The notes below the pieces were generated by a model that saw nothing but the letters and a program-made list of their open reading frames with translations, was not told the origin of the DNA and did no database searches. A stretch of DNA of 64,000 nucleotides from Bostrychus sinensis (Eukaryota; Chordata; Actinopteri; Gobiiformes; Eleotridae), in contig CM036248.1 in the NCBI GenBank assembly GCA_020698575.1, positions 20,447,729 to 20,511,728 of the forward strand. Reading direction: 5' to 3'. Position numbers and translations under genes: made by a program. Position 1 is the first letter of the stretch. Each line of letters opens with the position of its first letter. Below are positions 10,516-23,670 of the stretch, in pieces.

Positions 10516-12084
10516 TCTTTTTGCTTATTTGGCAATAAAAAGAAATTTGTTTGTGAAATATACTTGCAGTACTCATTGTTCTGATTTAATAACATTTTGT
10601 GCATGTATGGTGTACTAAGATACAAGAGAGGTTTTCCAAAATGACGTGTGACATAAATAAATTTATATATTGTATTGTGACATTTATATTGTGATCATAT
10701 TTCCAGGTTTTTGCCAATACACCATCTTAGTAATACCCTAAACAACAACTCTTCAAATGGAAAACACAGCATGTAGCTTGTTATTTGTGTTTTGTCTGCT
10801 ATTCATAGCTATTCCTTATAAAGGTTTGTCAGAAAGATATATCATAGCATTATGAATACTAGAATTATTGTATTTAATGCATATAAAAATAAAAGATATG
10901 ATTAAACTTCATTTATATACTGAACGCAACCCAATACAGTTGCAATAAGAAGAAGTGACGAGAAGCAACAATGTTCTGAAATAAAATCATGTGCAATGGA
11001 GTGATATTGTAAAAGTGCACTTTTTCAGCTGGAGGCTATAGCCTATATCTACGTACAGATGGGATCTGAGACACTGCGGTTGATTTAATCAATTTTTAGA
11101 ACATTTTGTTTCTTGCCTAACCCCAGGCAGCCAGTATCACACAGAAAAAACCCACATGGCGTGCATATTGCCAGGAGGATTGCCCACGGTGGACAAAAAC
11201 TGAACCTTTTTATTCCCTCAGTCCTGATACTGTATGCATGCATGCAGATAACAACTTCAAAAGACTAATTCTCCTCTCACCACACACTTTTCATAGGGAT
11301 ATTTCTTGTACTTAGAGAAGCCCAAGACTTTGTTGCCTTGTTAAAGAATTTTCCCCTCAAATTTGTCCTAAGGCCTTTGCCAGAGTCTCATGCATCTGAA
11401 ATGGAGAGCTTTTCAATTATTTAGAACAAATCTTTATTTTATTGCAAGTTGGTAGGAATGCTTAGGTCTCAAACTGTCAATTATAAAATTATCTTTTTAG
11501 TGAAAAAACACAAGCTATCGACACACCGTTGCATTAGTGATCATTTTCCCCAGAGCCCATTTAGAACAGGTCCTGGGAGTGAACTTCCCTCTGTGTGACT
11601 TACGATTGCTGAAACATAAAAGTCAGTAAGTCTGTGATTGCAAAATGGCCCAAAATGGAAAACAAAACGAAAATCAATCCCAAACCATTCCAACTCACTA
11701 TGCTGCATGGTACTGTCGTGGGCCTGTGGGCCGAAAGTCTGTCTTCCCCACACGCCTCAGGTTCTCCAGCTCACTTTAGCAGGATGCAACACGGTGAAAG
11801 GTGCTGCCTCTTTAAGTCTCTTGTGTGGCATGTTAAGCAATGGTAATCTGCCGCAGTGCAGACAATAAATTCCTCTGCATAAGTAAGCGTCGCCATGACA
11901 TCAACTGTACCTGTCTGGAATATTGTATGGGTAGATGGAGGGATAAGTGGTCTGAGGCCATGCCCTTTCTAAAGAGTAAATATGTGTATCAGATGTTTGA
12001 ACACTTTCTATTTTAACTGTACATTAAATATGTTCTCAAAATATGTTCTCTATACAGACACAGAGAGTCACAAGCTAGTGTACT
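10513..12084. other. intergenic with a unique block at 11530-11960
   Basis: AT-rich up to about 11040, then more complex. The block at 11530-11960 is unique, balanced in composition and free of repeats. It is a plausible but untested regulatory candidate. No exon is seen. Open frames of about 70 codons at 11541-11868 overlap on both strands and look like chance. Confidence 0.4.
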
Positions 12085-12215
12085 CTTTGTGTCAATCTCA
12101 GTTAAATAAAGAGGATTGGGTCAGGCAGGGCATCTGGCATACAACCTATGTCAAATCAATATGCAAATCTCTGCACACCAGGAGGCAGATGATTTGTTGT
12201 GGCGACTCGAAAGTT
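12085..12215 (+). repeat. family A short repeat, copy 3
   Basis: Plus-strand copy: TACTCTTTGTGTCAATCTCA, GGTCAGGCAGGGCATCTGGC, CATACAACC, TCAAATCAATATGCAAATCT, CTGCACACCAGGAGGCAGATG, read as ordered blocks, then TTGTTGTGGCGAC. The head half is shortened or diverged compared with copy 7. Confidence 0.75.
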
Positions 12216-15200
12216 TAGTAGTGGTATGGTCAACTGTTTGTGAACAAAACTGTGTTACAACATTCTTGCTACAATTTAATGGTGTGCCATGTGGAATGAT
12301 GTAATGCTAAAACAGAAGTTGAGTACTCACCAGCTTTAGTAAGGATGGGCTAGAGAGAGGCATAGAGACTGTAAAAAGAAAAAATAAAGAAAAAGACAAG
12401 CGAGACAGGGAAACTCAAAGGGCCTGATTACTGCACATCATCTACAACACAATATGTACCGCACAAATCTCCTGTGAGATCCCTGCACTGTTCAAGTATG
12501 GTAATAGAAATGAAAAGCTACTTTGTGTTGGGGCGCGCTTAACACAGCTGCCTCACAGCATTGTGGAAAGTGATCTCTGAATGTTCACTGCATGACTTAA
12601 ACACAACCTCCGCAGCTATTTGACAAACTGAAAGCCATTTCAGTCTGTCACCAGCAAAATTATTTGCAACACCCTGTAGCAAGGACCTATAATCCCCAAC
12701 AAAGAAACGTTATTATTCACAACAGTGTGAGGAGAGACACGGTGAAGCTGCCCCGCACTAAGTGTTGCTTTTTCATTGAGGTTTGATCATTTTTCCTTCA
12801 GTTTTTTTTTCATAAAAAGATATTAGACTTGCTTTTTATTCTTCTCACTTCTTTCAAGTACAGAAGATTAAAGGGTGGCGCTCCATAGCAAGAACAGTGG
12901 AACTTGATAAAACAACTCTTTGCATAGATATTGCGCCTTTCATAAAAGCAAAAGGAGTCAGTGCTATTTTTACATGTGCAGCGTGCTCTGTCAGATGCTT
13001 AACCGAATGTAAGGAGATATAGAGATTCCGTCTGTCTGCTCATATGCTCCCTTTCATTAACCTGAATGTAGCATGCCACAATCAAATAACTCATTATTGA
13101 ACTGATTAGGCTAATCATTTACACTCATTGTAAGATTGACTGAAACATGTGTTAGCACTAAAGTATATGTATGTCACTGACCAAAGTAGTAGAAAGTAAG
13201 AAAATCCCTTTTACCTGTATTGCCTTGTTGACTGTTGCTTTATAAGCAGTCATACTTTTATTTTAAAAGCATGTTTGCGCTATTGTGCTTCTTACAGTGT
13301 TTGCACTAAATTGTTAGTACCCCATCACAGTACTAAACTTCTACAACTCCTATCAAAACATTATCTTTTAGTAAACTTTGTATTTATTTTAAGTGATATA
13401 TGTCCAGTATCAGTGTCAACAACAGTTCGCCACATCCTCCAATAAAGTGTGCCACATCCTCCCAATAAAGCTTATTCTGATTTACACAAAGACAAAATAT
13501 TTATCTAAACATAGTCCACTGCCCCAGTTTTCCACACCTCTTTACAGGTATCATACTTTATACCCCAAAATAAATATAATGTACTATATATTTTCAGAAT
13601 CAAACTGAATGCAAAATATTTATAGAGCTTAGTATGTTTGATTGACATTTAATGATAATTTTTTTTAAGCACAAACTACTTATAAAATAGGCGTTTGTGT
13701 TTAAATGAATTAAACCAAACAAAACAAACTTTTATGTTTTAATGTTGTAATGTAAGTTATTTTGCCTCCACATCTGCTGAAAGCTAATAAGATCAGCTGT
13801 TTATCTTTATTTGTTTTGTTAGCAGAGGTTTTAAGAGAAATTTGAGCCCCACTTGTTTGAGAATACACAAAAGCATAACAAACCCCTTTCAATTGCCTAA
13901 GTCCAGAGAATATTAATTTTCTCATGTTATGTTACAAAATTGCATTATATCATTAAGACAATTGCATTTGTGTTTAAACTGTGATTTAGAGGGAAATATT
14001 AGATGCTTTGTAATGAGGTCTCACACTGAAGTGCTCTCCTAAGAGCAGTTCTGTCACGTCTTTATTATTGCGCTACAAGAATCAATTACTCTTTTATAGA
14101 GAACCTTGATCCCATTTGGGGAATTCTGCAAGGAACACTTTGCATTTTTACAGTCTTCAGGAATTAGACAGCAATTGAAAATCTGAACACCTAACACTAA
14201 TAATGGCAGGCAGTTTTACTTTGACTTGAAGCAAAATATTATGCCCCGTGGATTCTATTGTTATTGATCATGGTACATTTAATCTGCTTTTATTACTCGC
14301 TACTATAGACTCTTCTACAAGTGACGTCATTTAAGGATAGTTTTCTAGTAGTAGTTTAGTGAACAAAAAAACATTATTTTAAAAGTTTTTTTTAGATGAC
14401 AATAATAAATGGTTGTTGTTGTTTATTTATTATTATTTAGATTTGTGGTGATTGACTGATACTTTCTGAGCATACATTGACAGAAATGTTTGGCCACATT
14501 TCCATAATTATTTGTTTAGCATAACAGAACAAATCAGAATCTTATTTAGCTTAGCCTTTAGCTTGTATGCTAATAATATATGCTAATTGCTACGTTAACT
14601 AAAAGAGCTGAATGTTGATGCACTCACTAATGTTTTCAGTGCTCTGCTCTGACATCACTTACATTTGGTTGACATTTGCAAAATCTACTTTATTTGTATT
14701 TTGCTCTATTTGGTGCCTAATGCTAATTCCTCCATTCTTGATACAAAAGGTCTACAGCTAAAACAACACAGTCACTTGTATCTCACATTCCTGGTCAATT
14801 TTCTTTTCCATTTCAGATCCCAGACCAATTTGTTGCAGTCTGGAAGAGGTGCTCTTCTCTATGCATGGCATTGTTATACCCTTGTCCCCTTTTGGACAAA
14901 GGGCTGAGCAAAGAGAGCCAGGGGCATTTCATTTCATGGTCTGCCTGCTCAACCCCAGATGTTCATCTCCCAAACATCTCCACTGATACAGGTAGGGGCT
15001 TAATGGCCTGCAAATTGCCCCGAGCTCAAGTAATGAAATGCAACCTCTGTATAATTTTAATTGAGAACTCTGGACGGAGATCAAATGATAATGTGCTCTA
15101 TGCATGGAAGATTTTCAAGTACTGGTGTGTGGGCTAAGAGCGGAGTTGTAAAGGTAAATGGATTTTTTTCTTGTGAGGATCTCTTTATTTTAATTGTGGT

Positions 15201-16918
15201 TTGCACCGTGTAATAAATGGGCTGGTCATGACTTAGCATGTGGTAAATGAAGCGGAGGATGTACACACTTGTGCATGCACAACAGCACCCCATATTTGCT
15301 ATTCAATCCAACAGGGCACCTATTAGAAGCCATAAAGCTGCTCAACTGTTAGATCAGACCCCTAAATACATCCTTACATCTACTTACACTGCTGACCGAC
15401 ACATGTTTCTTTACTTAAAGGCTTATAATGTGCAGTTTACAAATTGTATTTATCTCGTACATTGAAAATCTTTTGTCCTTCATCTTTTACACTTTTAAAT
15501 AACATACTGTATTTGTACTATTTTTCTATAGGGTGGAAATATTTGTTCTGCACCTTTTTTAAGGTGAAGGAAAGGAAAATACAATTGTTTCTAATACGTC
15601 TTTCCAAGGACTACATGTAATTTCAACCAACTGATGACATAAAGACATAAAGAGAGAATATACAGTATCTGCATTAATACTTTTTGCGTTGTATAGAGAA
15701 AGGTCACATATTGTACTGTTTTTTTTTTTTCAATTACAACTAAGATTTTATATCTACTAAAACATAATGTATAAAAAATACTTTATCTAGCATTGCCTAG
15801 CTGGGTCCCTGAGAGCACAGTGGACAGGCAGGAGCAGGGAAGGCGCAGCGGAAGCTTGGTGCTTTTATAGCAGGTGGCAGGAAACACTGGACCCCAGTGC
15901 ATTTGGGAGAGCACTGGCTGTGCCAAAATAAGACAAGCTGTAGTGATAATGTATTTTATTAGGTGGCCATTACACTGTCCATTATAGAAATAATAAAACA
16001 TTTGATGATTATGTAGAGCATCCTCCATGATGAATGATTATGAGAGTGCAATGTGAATGGACACATGAGCTAAATTAGATTTTTTAAATATTTAGATTTA
16101 TAGTTAATTGTCTACATTACAAAGAGTTACCTAAACATCTTCAGCTACAGAGCTGGGCAATACATTTCTATGCAAATAATTCTCATCAGCTGTATTAAGT
16201 TTTTAATGTATTTCATTTTATCTTATTTGAAAGTTAATTTGACTTACAAAGTTATAGTCCTATGCCTACTGTTGTGTCTGTACCTTAAAGAAGGTCACAC
16301 TCAACAGGTGTGTAATGCTGAGGCGCTGGAGGTGCGCTCTTCCATGGGGCAGGCTTGCATCACTTGCTGCAAAACAGATGTTGTCAAGCTGTCAGACAAA
16401 TTCCTGCCTTCAAGACAAGTATAGTATTTCAGGGCAAACTTGAGTGACGAGGACATGATTAAAAAAAGGTACACTGTTGCTGTGTTGTATCTAGAGCTGT
16501 ATGCTGTACCAACACCCTACCAAAACGCAATTTATATACAGGACATTGAAGATTCCTTGACATGTTGAAGTATGGCTATCATCTCCGAATGCTTATGAGT
16601 ATTTGACACCTGTCTCACCTCTGCCAGATGTTCACGAAAGTCCTAATGATGTGTTCCCTCACTTCACTCGAGAAGATCCCTTCCTCAAGTATACATTCAT
16701 TCACACTACTCTTAGGGCATGGACAGAGCCCATTTGAGGTACCCATGACAGGCAGCAGATGACGGCGCTGGGGCCAGCTGTTGGTGCCCCACCTCTGCTC
16801 AGCTGTCCGAGCCCGGAGCAGCCTTTGAACAGCCTATTAGCCCTAACATAGCGCCAGGGGAAAGCAATCAGCTCCAGAGGTAGGCTGCGCTCACACCAGA
16901 TGGTGTGGGAGATGAATC
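12216..16918. other. intergenic, several unique blocks
   Basis: No gene is recognised. Unique, moderately GC-balanced blocks lie at 12420-13120, 14080-14230, 14860-15140, 15780-16020 and 16680-16918. Blocks such as 14860-15140 hold homeodomain-type TAAT cores (for example around 15055), but without alignment they are only regulatory candidates. A small tandem duplication of CCACATCCTCC-AATAAAG lies at 13432-13471. Positions 14400-14600 are low in complexity. Confidence 0.4.
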
Positions 16919-17073
16919 AGGCCATTATAATAGTGCTGGATAATTCCTCAGATGAAGCTAATTAAAAAGAAAAATAAGTGCAATCCTCCCTTCTTTTTAT
17001 ACTGTCTTTGCAATCGGAATAAAAAGCAAAATGATGCTTTTTAAGTTGGTAAAAAAAAAAAAAAAAAAAAAAA
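16919..17073 (+). repeat. local duplication, left copy, ending in poly(A)
   Basis: The block begins at AGGCCATTATAATAGTGCTG, continues through CCTCAGATGAAG, AAAAGAAAAATAAGTGCAAT, CCTCC and TGTCTTTGCAATCGGAATAA, and ends with GATGCTTTTTAAGTTGG before a run of 23 A (17051-17073). The same order of words recurs at 17340-17487. It is not one of the known mobile families here, so it is described as a local duplication. Confidence 0.75.
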
Positions 17074-17214
17074 GAAGCTTCAGATTAGTGCTCCATGAAC
17101 CACCATAATGAAAGTAACACATTTTGGTATGTTTATATTTAAAGCTAGGCTAAATACCCATTTTATAGCCAACACTGTAAAGAGAATAATCCAGCCATAA
17201 GGAGGCTCATGTCA

Positions 17215-17325
17215 GTATAATCTTTGTGCTAGTACCAAGCCCAGATAAACTGTATGGTGTCAGGAAAGGCATCCGGTGTATAACCTTTGCCAATTAACAT
17301 TCACAGCATTGCACTATAGAAGACA
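17215..17325 (+). repeat. family A short repeat, copy 4
   Basis: Plus-strand blocks: TTTGTGCTAGTACCAAGCCC, AGATAAACTG, GTGTCAGGAAAGGCATCCGG, TGTATAACCTTTGCCAATTA, GCATTGCACTATAGAAG. It lies between the two copies of the local duplication. Confidence 0.75.
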
Positions 17326-17339
17326 GATGCAGGAGAATG

Positions 17340-17487
17340 AGACCATTATGGTCCTGCTGGAAAAATCCTCAGATGAAAGAAAGTAAAAAGAAAAATAAGT
17401 GCAATCCTCCTTTCTTCATACTGTATTTGCTGTCGGAATAACATCACAATGGCATCTTTTGATGTAGGAAAAATAGATGCTCTGATT
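17340..17487 (+). repeat. local duplication, right copy
   Basis: Reads AGACCATTATGGTCCTGCTG, ATCCTCAGATGAA, AAAGAAAAATAAGTGCAATC, CTCC, ACTGTATTTGCTGTCGGAAT, TGGCATCTTTTGATGTAGG. It is collinear with 16919-17052 with scattered substitutions and small indels. The divergence shows the duplication is not recent. Confidence 0.75.
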
Positions 17488-20400
17488 AACAAAAAGCAGT
17501 TTATAATAAAAAGTCTAAACTCTAGGAGACACCAGTTTGAGCAACAATATTGGCAGCACATTATGGCTGTTACTGTAAGGGCTGTACTCCTATAGCAAAA
17601 CAAAACCCAAAGAAATTTTAGAATAGTTTTATTTGCTGCTTTTGTGCTTTGATCTCAAGATTAAAACTTGGGCTGCAAAAACATGAAAAGTAACATTCCT
17701 CCATGAAAGTTAAGTAGAACTTGATGTTTTGATACCCTTCAGTTTTGTTTTTAAAAGCATCAAAGCATCAGAAATTTTCCCCCTTTGAACAACTCTGAAA
17801 TTCAAGTTTACATGCATCGCCAGCTGTGTGGAAATTAGCTTCATCCCCTGTTGTTTATGCTCACACAAAGAAAAAAAGAAAAAAAAGAAAGGTACGTCAA
17901 AGCACTGGGTAAATACAATACCTGTGTTGGCTTAAATCCGAGCAGACGTCAGCGGTGACACCTCACTGTGAATCTCAGTTAGCTTTAAAGGATTTCGGTA
18001 AACTCTGAAACAGTGCTTATTGCACTCTTATCCACTTTTGTGTTAATGAAAAGCATGTCCTGAATCTGTCAGGGGAGATTAGGTGAATATCATTACTATT
18101 GTCCTTTAGCCAATGTAGATTCACTGTATCCACAGGGATTACAGTCCGAGCCATGCCAGCGTGTATTACCTCTCTCTCTCTCTGATAGAGAAACTCAAGG
18201 AAGGTTGAGCTGTGGATAAGGACTGAGAATCAGGTGTCGCTGCACGTCCCAACTCCATCACATTTCAAAAGGTTGATCTATTTTTGACTTCAGTGTCTCC
18301 ACATCAAACTTTCTCTATCATAATACAGGCGCTATGAAATATTTCTGAAAGTACTAAAGGCAGTTATGTACTAATGTCTAATTTGTATTTTACTGCTTTT
18401 GTAATATTTCTGCTGGGAGCGATATTTGATGTACCTTTGAGCCAATGAAAAAAGTAAAATTAGACAGTGGCTATTGTTTTTCCAAAGTACTGTACCTGAT
18501 TTTAACAAACAGATGAAAGCTAAAAGAGAGAATGTGTCTGCATTTATTGTGAATACTTTTGCACTGTATAGAAAACACATTGGCATTCACATTCCTTTTA
18601 ATTAAAGGTCACATTTGTGCTGTTTTTCTATGACAACAAAGTTTTCTTGTCTGAAATGTGTTTATAATGGTTAGAGATAGAATCACTTATAACACTTTGT
18701 CATCTAGAACTCTTGCTTTGTGTGAAGAATTTTTTTCAATGCCTTTCAGCACAGTTTTCAGGCTACTTCTCTCAGTTCCTGCAATTAATTAGATTTTTTT
18801 TTATGCTCACGACTTATATTTGTTGAGGTACATGCAGAGCACCCTCCTCTGTGGGTTTGTGTGTCTACTTTTAGGGTGGCAGCTCTGTGAAGACTGTTCT
18901 CGTCTTGTAGTATCTCCTTATTATTCCAGAGGGGCATCTGATGACTGGCATTGCCCCAAAAAATATTCTTTCTATTCAGTGGACTTGCCTTACATAAAAA
19001 AGAGCTGTTACTTCCCTGTGGCCTCTTGTAGCTGTTCTTTATATCTTCCTGATAATCTTCTCAATTTTTTAAAGCCAACATTGTTCTGAATTTGCAGTTA
19101 CAACCCTTATTTACAAATAGTGTATAGCCAAAATTATAGTTTAATTTATGTATTGATTTTTATGTGGCTACTTCTAATGCTGTTATACAGTATATACCAA
19201 GAAAAGGTTATTCATATTCAGAGCAGTGTTGTACTGCAGAACAATTCTCTGCATTGATGGGCACACCATCAGAAATATTGAAATGACTCATGTCTAGCTT
19301 GTGCCCCCTGGCTCTGGAAATCAGGGGCAAAAAAGCTCTTGGCCTTTATTCCAAGAAGCTGGACAGAATCACCTGCCAATGCCTCGGTATCCCTTCAGGG
19401 CTTTCTCATTAAATCATGCAACAACCAAATTAGATTTTTAAATGAGGGAATTCAATTATTGGTTTTATTTAACATTAACATAGCCCCTTTAGCATTAACA
19501 ATATTTTGAACCAGTGTTTTAAACCATTTACTGATTGATATTTGTAGAACTCCTCCAAATAAAAACAAATGTATATTTTTTTTATTGCAATTCTGAAGTT
19601 TTTTCATAGCCATTTTAAATAAAGGCACCTGTCAGGGAAGAAAAATGAACAGTGGTTATCAAAGGTCACAGTTTAGAAAAATGTTCCACAGTAGTCCATG
19701 CAGTGTTTTGGTTCTGAGCACTGTTCCCTCCACTTGTTCAGCATAAAATATTACCAAAAGCCAGCAAGACGATGTCAGCTTAAAATAGAAAAAAGTAGAA
19801 CACAGCCAGAAAAATGCAAAGCAGCCAATTATGTAGTGTGTATAAGTTAGTGTCAGTTGAAAATGCATCACAGACATGCCAGTTTGCTGTCGGCACAATG
19901 TTTCACCATGTAAACTTAAGTTTGAGACACGTGCTGTGGCCAGCAGCGGAACAGCTAACGTCAAGTCTATTATGGAAATCTTACAGTGCTCTGATTCTCT
20001 GTGAGGCTTAAAACATTAAGTTTACTACTGTTCACTTCTCATTTAACTCAGCCTCTCTTGTCTGCCATTTTTCTATTACTAACAAAGAAGCGGCTGTGTT
20101 TTACAGATCCATCATGGCGTCAAGTGCAGAATACAGCCTAGAGCTAGTGCAGTTTAAAGAATGAACACAATAGCACTACATGCAGATGTCATTAAATAAC
20201 AGGCTTAACTAAATTGAATTTATTTCTAGCTCGAGATAATGTCAAGGCAGAGATGGTTTCTTTTTAAATACCACTCTTTCTCAGACATCTTTAATAATTT
20301 AAACCATGTTTTACATTTAAATAACATTACCTGGAACACTGAGTACATGTCTAGTAAAGTTTGATTCCTCGAGGTTAGTTTGAGGAGAACTGTGCGGCCA

Positions 20401-21346
20401 AATGAGATTGTCAATGCCACTAGGTGCAGTTATCTCAGCCAAGATGAGCTAAAAAATTCATAGAGTATTGATCCTTAAACTTGAGCAAAGAAAAATACCA
20501 CATCCAGCCAATATGGTTATAAAAAGGTCTCTGGACTTCATCTTTTACTTTCAAAATGACATTTAGATTTTCAAAAGGCAAGCCACAGATTAACTGTTTG
20601 CAACCCAAGCTGCATTATTCAGCTTTTCAGGTGTTATGAAATCAGACAAGGTGGCCATTTTCATCCCCCGACACCACTGTAATTCTGGACGAGTCCTCAG
20701 CACCGTTTAGCAAAAACAACTAATCATGCAAATCCCACGGAGATTGCCACTTTTGTGTCTTTCAAGGTGCCACTTTCTCCCACAACACATTTATTTCCAC
20801 AGGCCAGTCCTCTAAAATACTATGGACAAACAGGGAATTTCCATTCAGTTACCATTAACTGCAGTTCATCTCACCAGAGCTGTCTGACCACATGAGTGAT
20901 ATACAATCAGGGGTAAAAATAATCCATAACATGGCCATGCTCTTGTGCAACCAGTAATTTGGATCTCAAGGTGTGATTGCAGCAGTTGAAGCAAATAGAA
21001 ATAGTGTTTATATTTGTTTTTATATATATATTTCATTCAGCTACTGGGACTGTTTTAATCACAGAACAAACCAACGGCTTTGAACAAAAAGGGCAGAAGA
21101 ACTATGTCTCACACACTAACCTCTTAGTTGGAAAAAGCTATATGAATCTTTGGGGGTCAATACTTTTTCTAATATTTTATAATGTAGACTGATACGGATG
21201 TGCAGAAATATAACCTTTCACTTTTGAAATATAAATTTTATGTAATCTCTGGAAATATCTCAGTGTCACATAAGTAAATTTCAATCAAAATGTCACTTGC
21301 ACTTTTTCCTCTCAGTACATACAGTCGATTTTTCAGTGACACCTTT
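17488..21346. other. intergenic, several unique blocks
   Basis: No exon is recognised. Unique, higher-complexity blocks lie at 18000-18290 (with a short CT run at 18171-18184), 19240-19410 and 20500-20950. Plus-strand frames such as 18820-19089 (89 codons) have no recognisable domain. The rest is AT-rich. Confidence 0.4.
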
Positions 21347-21445
21347 CAGAGCTTGAGAAAGTACTCAAAGTCTCCACTCAAGTGAAATTACTGTAGGCAC
21401 CAAATTGTTAAGTAAAAATAATTGAATGTAAAGTTTATGTAAAAA
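21347..21445. mobile_element. fragment of hAT-type miniature element
   Basis: Reads CAGAGCTTGAGAAAGTACTC, AAAGTCTCCACTCAAGTGAA, then AAGTAAAAATAATTGAATGT. It parallels the start of the fuller copy at 46853-47218 (CAGAGATGGAAAAAGTACTC). The right end is lost in a trinucleotide repeat. Confidence 0.5.
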
Positions 21446-21449
21446 GTAT

Positions 21450-21584
21450 TACTACTACCACCATCACCATTATTGCAACCAACAATTTTACTACTAGTAC
21501 TGCTGCTGCTGCTTCTACCACTTCTACTTTCTCCAATACTTCAGTGATTACCATTACTGCTGCTGCTACTACTAATATCACTGC

Positions 21585-21634
<50 letters not shown>

Positions 21635-21692
21635 CTACAACTTCTCCTCCCACTACTACTAATACCATTGCTTCTCCTAATATTACTAGCCA
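21450..21692. repeat. compound trinucleotide repeat (ACT/GCT/ATT)
   Basis: Imperfect ACT, ACC, GCT and TTC triplets surround a purer (ATT)n core of about 47 bases at 21584-21630. The low-complexity Val/Ile-rich frame on the minus strand is a by-product of the triplet periodicity, not a gene. Confidence 0.9.
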
Positions 21693-23180
21693 CAAAACAA
21701 AATAAAACAAAAACTTTTGTAAAAGTAACAATTTAAGATTTCTTTCAAAAAAATAAGTGTTTTAAAATATGCTTAGAAGACATATCTAGTTGTTTTCAAA
21801 CCTCCATAAACCATCTGTTTAGTCATACTGAATTGAACCATAAAGACTAATTACATTTGAAACAAACACACTCTTAAAAATAGTATATGCAAAGCAGATA
21901 TGAACATGAACATAAACGCAGTCTTGAAATGCTAATAATTGCAAGGTCTCCAGAGTTTCCCTGACAGATACTCACACCACTAGTTTGATGTTTATGTAAA
22001 TCTTAGCGTTCTGACAGATGTATTGCTGTCTTTGGAACTGCAAACAAAAGAAAAAAAGTGGCAAGTAAGCATTGAAGAGCATGTCCGTTGTTTCGACAGC
22101 TTCTGTCCCTTGCATCTGGCATCAAGCAAGAACAGCATGTCAACATTAATGAAAAGTTACTGCTATTGATCTGTGCTATATAAATACACTCCTCTTACAA
22201 AGTTGCATTGCCTCTTATATCTGGCTGTAAAGTTTCCTAAGTTTTTCTGGGATTTTTAAACTTGAAAGGCATGGATTCAGCCTTATACTGTAACACAATT
22301 TAAAAACAAATGTTCGGAGCGGCGGTTTAGGGACTAGATAATCTTAATGTCTTCCTTGCTGTATTCCGGGGCTTTAAATTCCAATCAATGAAGTGAAATT
22401 AAAGAGCATGTGAATGACTTTGAGTGCGAGGCGACCGAGCGGACTTGTTAGCGGGTGCATTGCTGCGGTGACAAGAGACTGCACCCTCACTCTCCTCTCC
22501 CCATTTAATTTTCCAATCCACTTCCCCCACATAGTTAGGAGAAGTGAGTTTTGTTCTGGTTTGATACACCATCTAATGAGAGCTACTAAGAGCCTGTTGA
22601 AATCATTCCCTAATAACACATTCTGAAGGCTGCAGCCAATGAGGAACATTTCTTCCTCTATCTCTCTATTCACAGCTTTTTAATATATGCTTTCACTCAC
22701 CTCAGTCCTGTTCGCCTTCATCTCCACTGTTTTCTGCCATTTATTAACTATTTAGAAAAAAAAGCAATGTCGTACAATCATTAGACTTTGATTTTATGTG
22801 AGCTTAAGAAGCAAAACAGTTGACTTTACGGTGCGTGGTCACGGGCTAATGGTGGAGCCTTAAATAAGTGTTAAAAACATAAAGTAGTTATAGTAGCTTG
22901 GCCAGAAATCCTTATTCTTTTTTTTCTCTACTACACAAAGAATTAGTCGGGGTCTATGGGAATTTAAGACCCATTTCACAGAGACAAGAGAACTTTTAAG
23001 TTAATGGTAATGGCTGAGCAGCATGGCATATGGCCTGAAGATACACTTTCTCTTGTAAATGTTTTTTAGAAGAACACAAATTATAACTTTTCTGTAACTT
23101 TTTTTTTACAATACATTTTCTATAATTTCTTTATAATATAACTTTGAAGAACCTCTAAAAAATTCTGTTGCATAAAGTTC

Positions 23181-23185
<5 letters not shown>
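21693..23185. other. intergenic with a unique block at 22300-22690
   Basis: AT-rich flanks surround a clearly more complex block at 22300-22690. It includes GAGTGCGAGGCGACCGAGCG, CATTGCTGCGGTGACAAGAG and TTTAATTTTCC words, with no repeat similarity and no long coding frame. It is a fair candidate for a conserved regulatory element, untested. Confidence 0.35.

Positions 23186-23253
<68 letters not shown>
23186..23253. repeat. (AT)n microsatellite
   Basis: An alternating AT tract of about 68 bases. Confidence 0.97.
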
Positions 23254-23255
<2 letters not shown>

Positions 23256-23329
23256 TACAGCTAAAGTAGAAAGCACTTGACATACCTACTGTGCATTTGT
23301 GATTTAAAATCAAGATTAAGGTACATTTT

Positions 23330-23640
23330 ATTGTCCATCATGTGCTCATTTTATTTGATCCATCCTTCCAATGCCGCTGAAACAACTTGTCAGGGGTAGT
23401 AGATGACCACAGAGCAGCCAAGGGACCCATCTCCAGATCTCGAGCTAGAATCTCCATCAGGAGAGCCCAGCTTGAGGATTAGCTTGGCTAAGTTGAGGGG
23501 GAAAGTCACAGTATCCTGAGAAAATCCACTTGAACACGCAAACTCTGCACAGAAAGGTCTCGCCGTCAGGCAGATGAACCTCGGACCTTCTCGCTGTGAG
23601 ACAACAGTGCTAGCAACTTGACCAACGTGCTGCCATTTGT
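23330..23640 (-). repeat. tRNA-headed dispersed repeat, minus orientation
   Basis: Read on the minus strand from 23640 it gives GGCAGCACGTTGGTCAAGTT, GCTAGCACTGTTGTCTCACA, GCGAGAAGGTCCGAGGTTCA, TCTGCCTGACGG, GACCTTTCTGTGCAGAGTTT, GCGTGTTCAAGTGGATTTTC. I recognise this as a decayed copy of a repeat very common in fish, whose head has tRNA-like A-box and B-box strings (here GAGGTTCATC for GGTTCGAATC). The copy at 26545-26870 represents a later part of the same family. Confidence 0.7.
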
Positions 23641-23670
23641 TGTATGATAAAAGCTTGTAACATGAGTTTA

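Noticed and set aside
21435..21731. 98-codon Val/Ile-rich minus-strand frame, membrane-like
   Set aside because: Artefact of a compound trinucleotide repeat.
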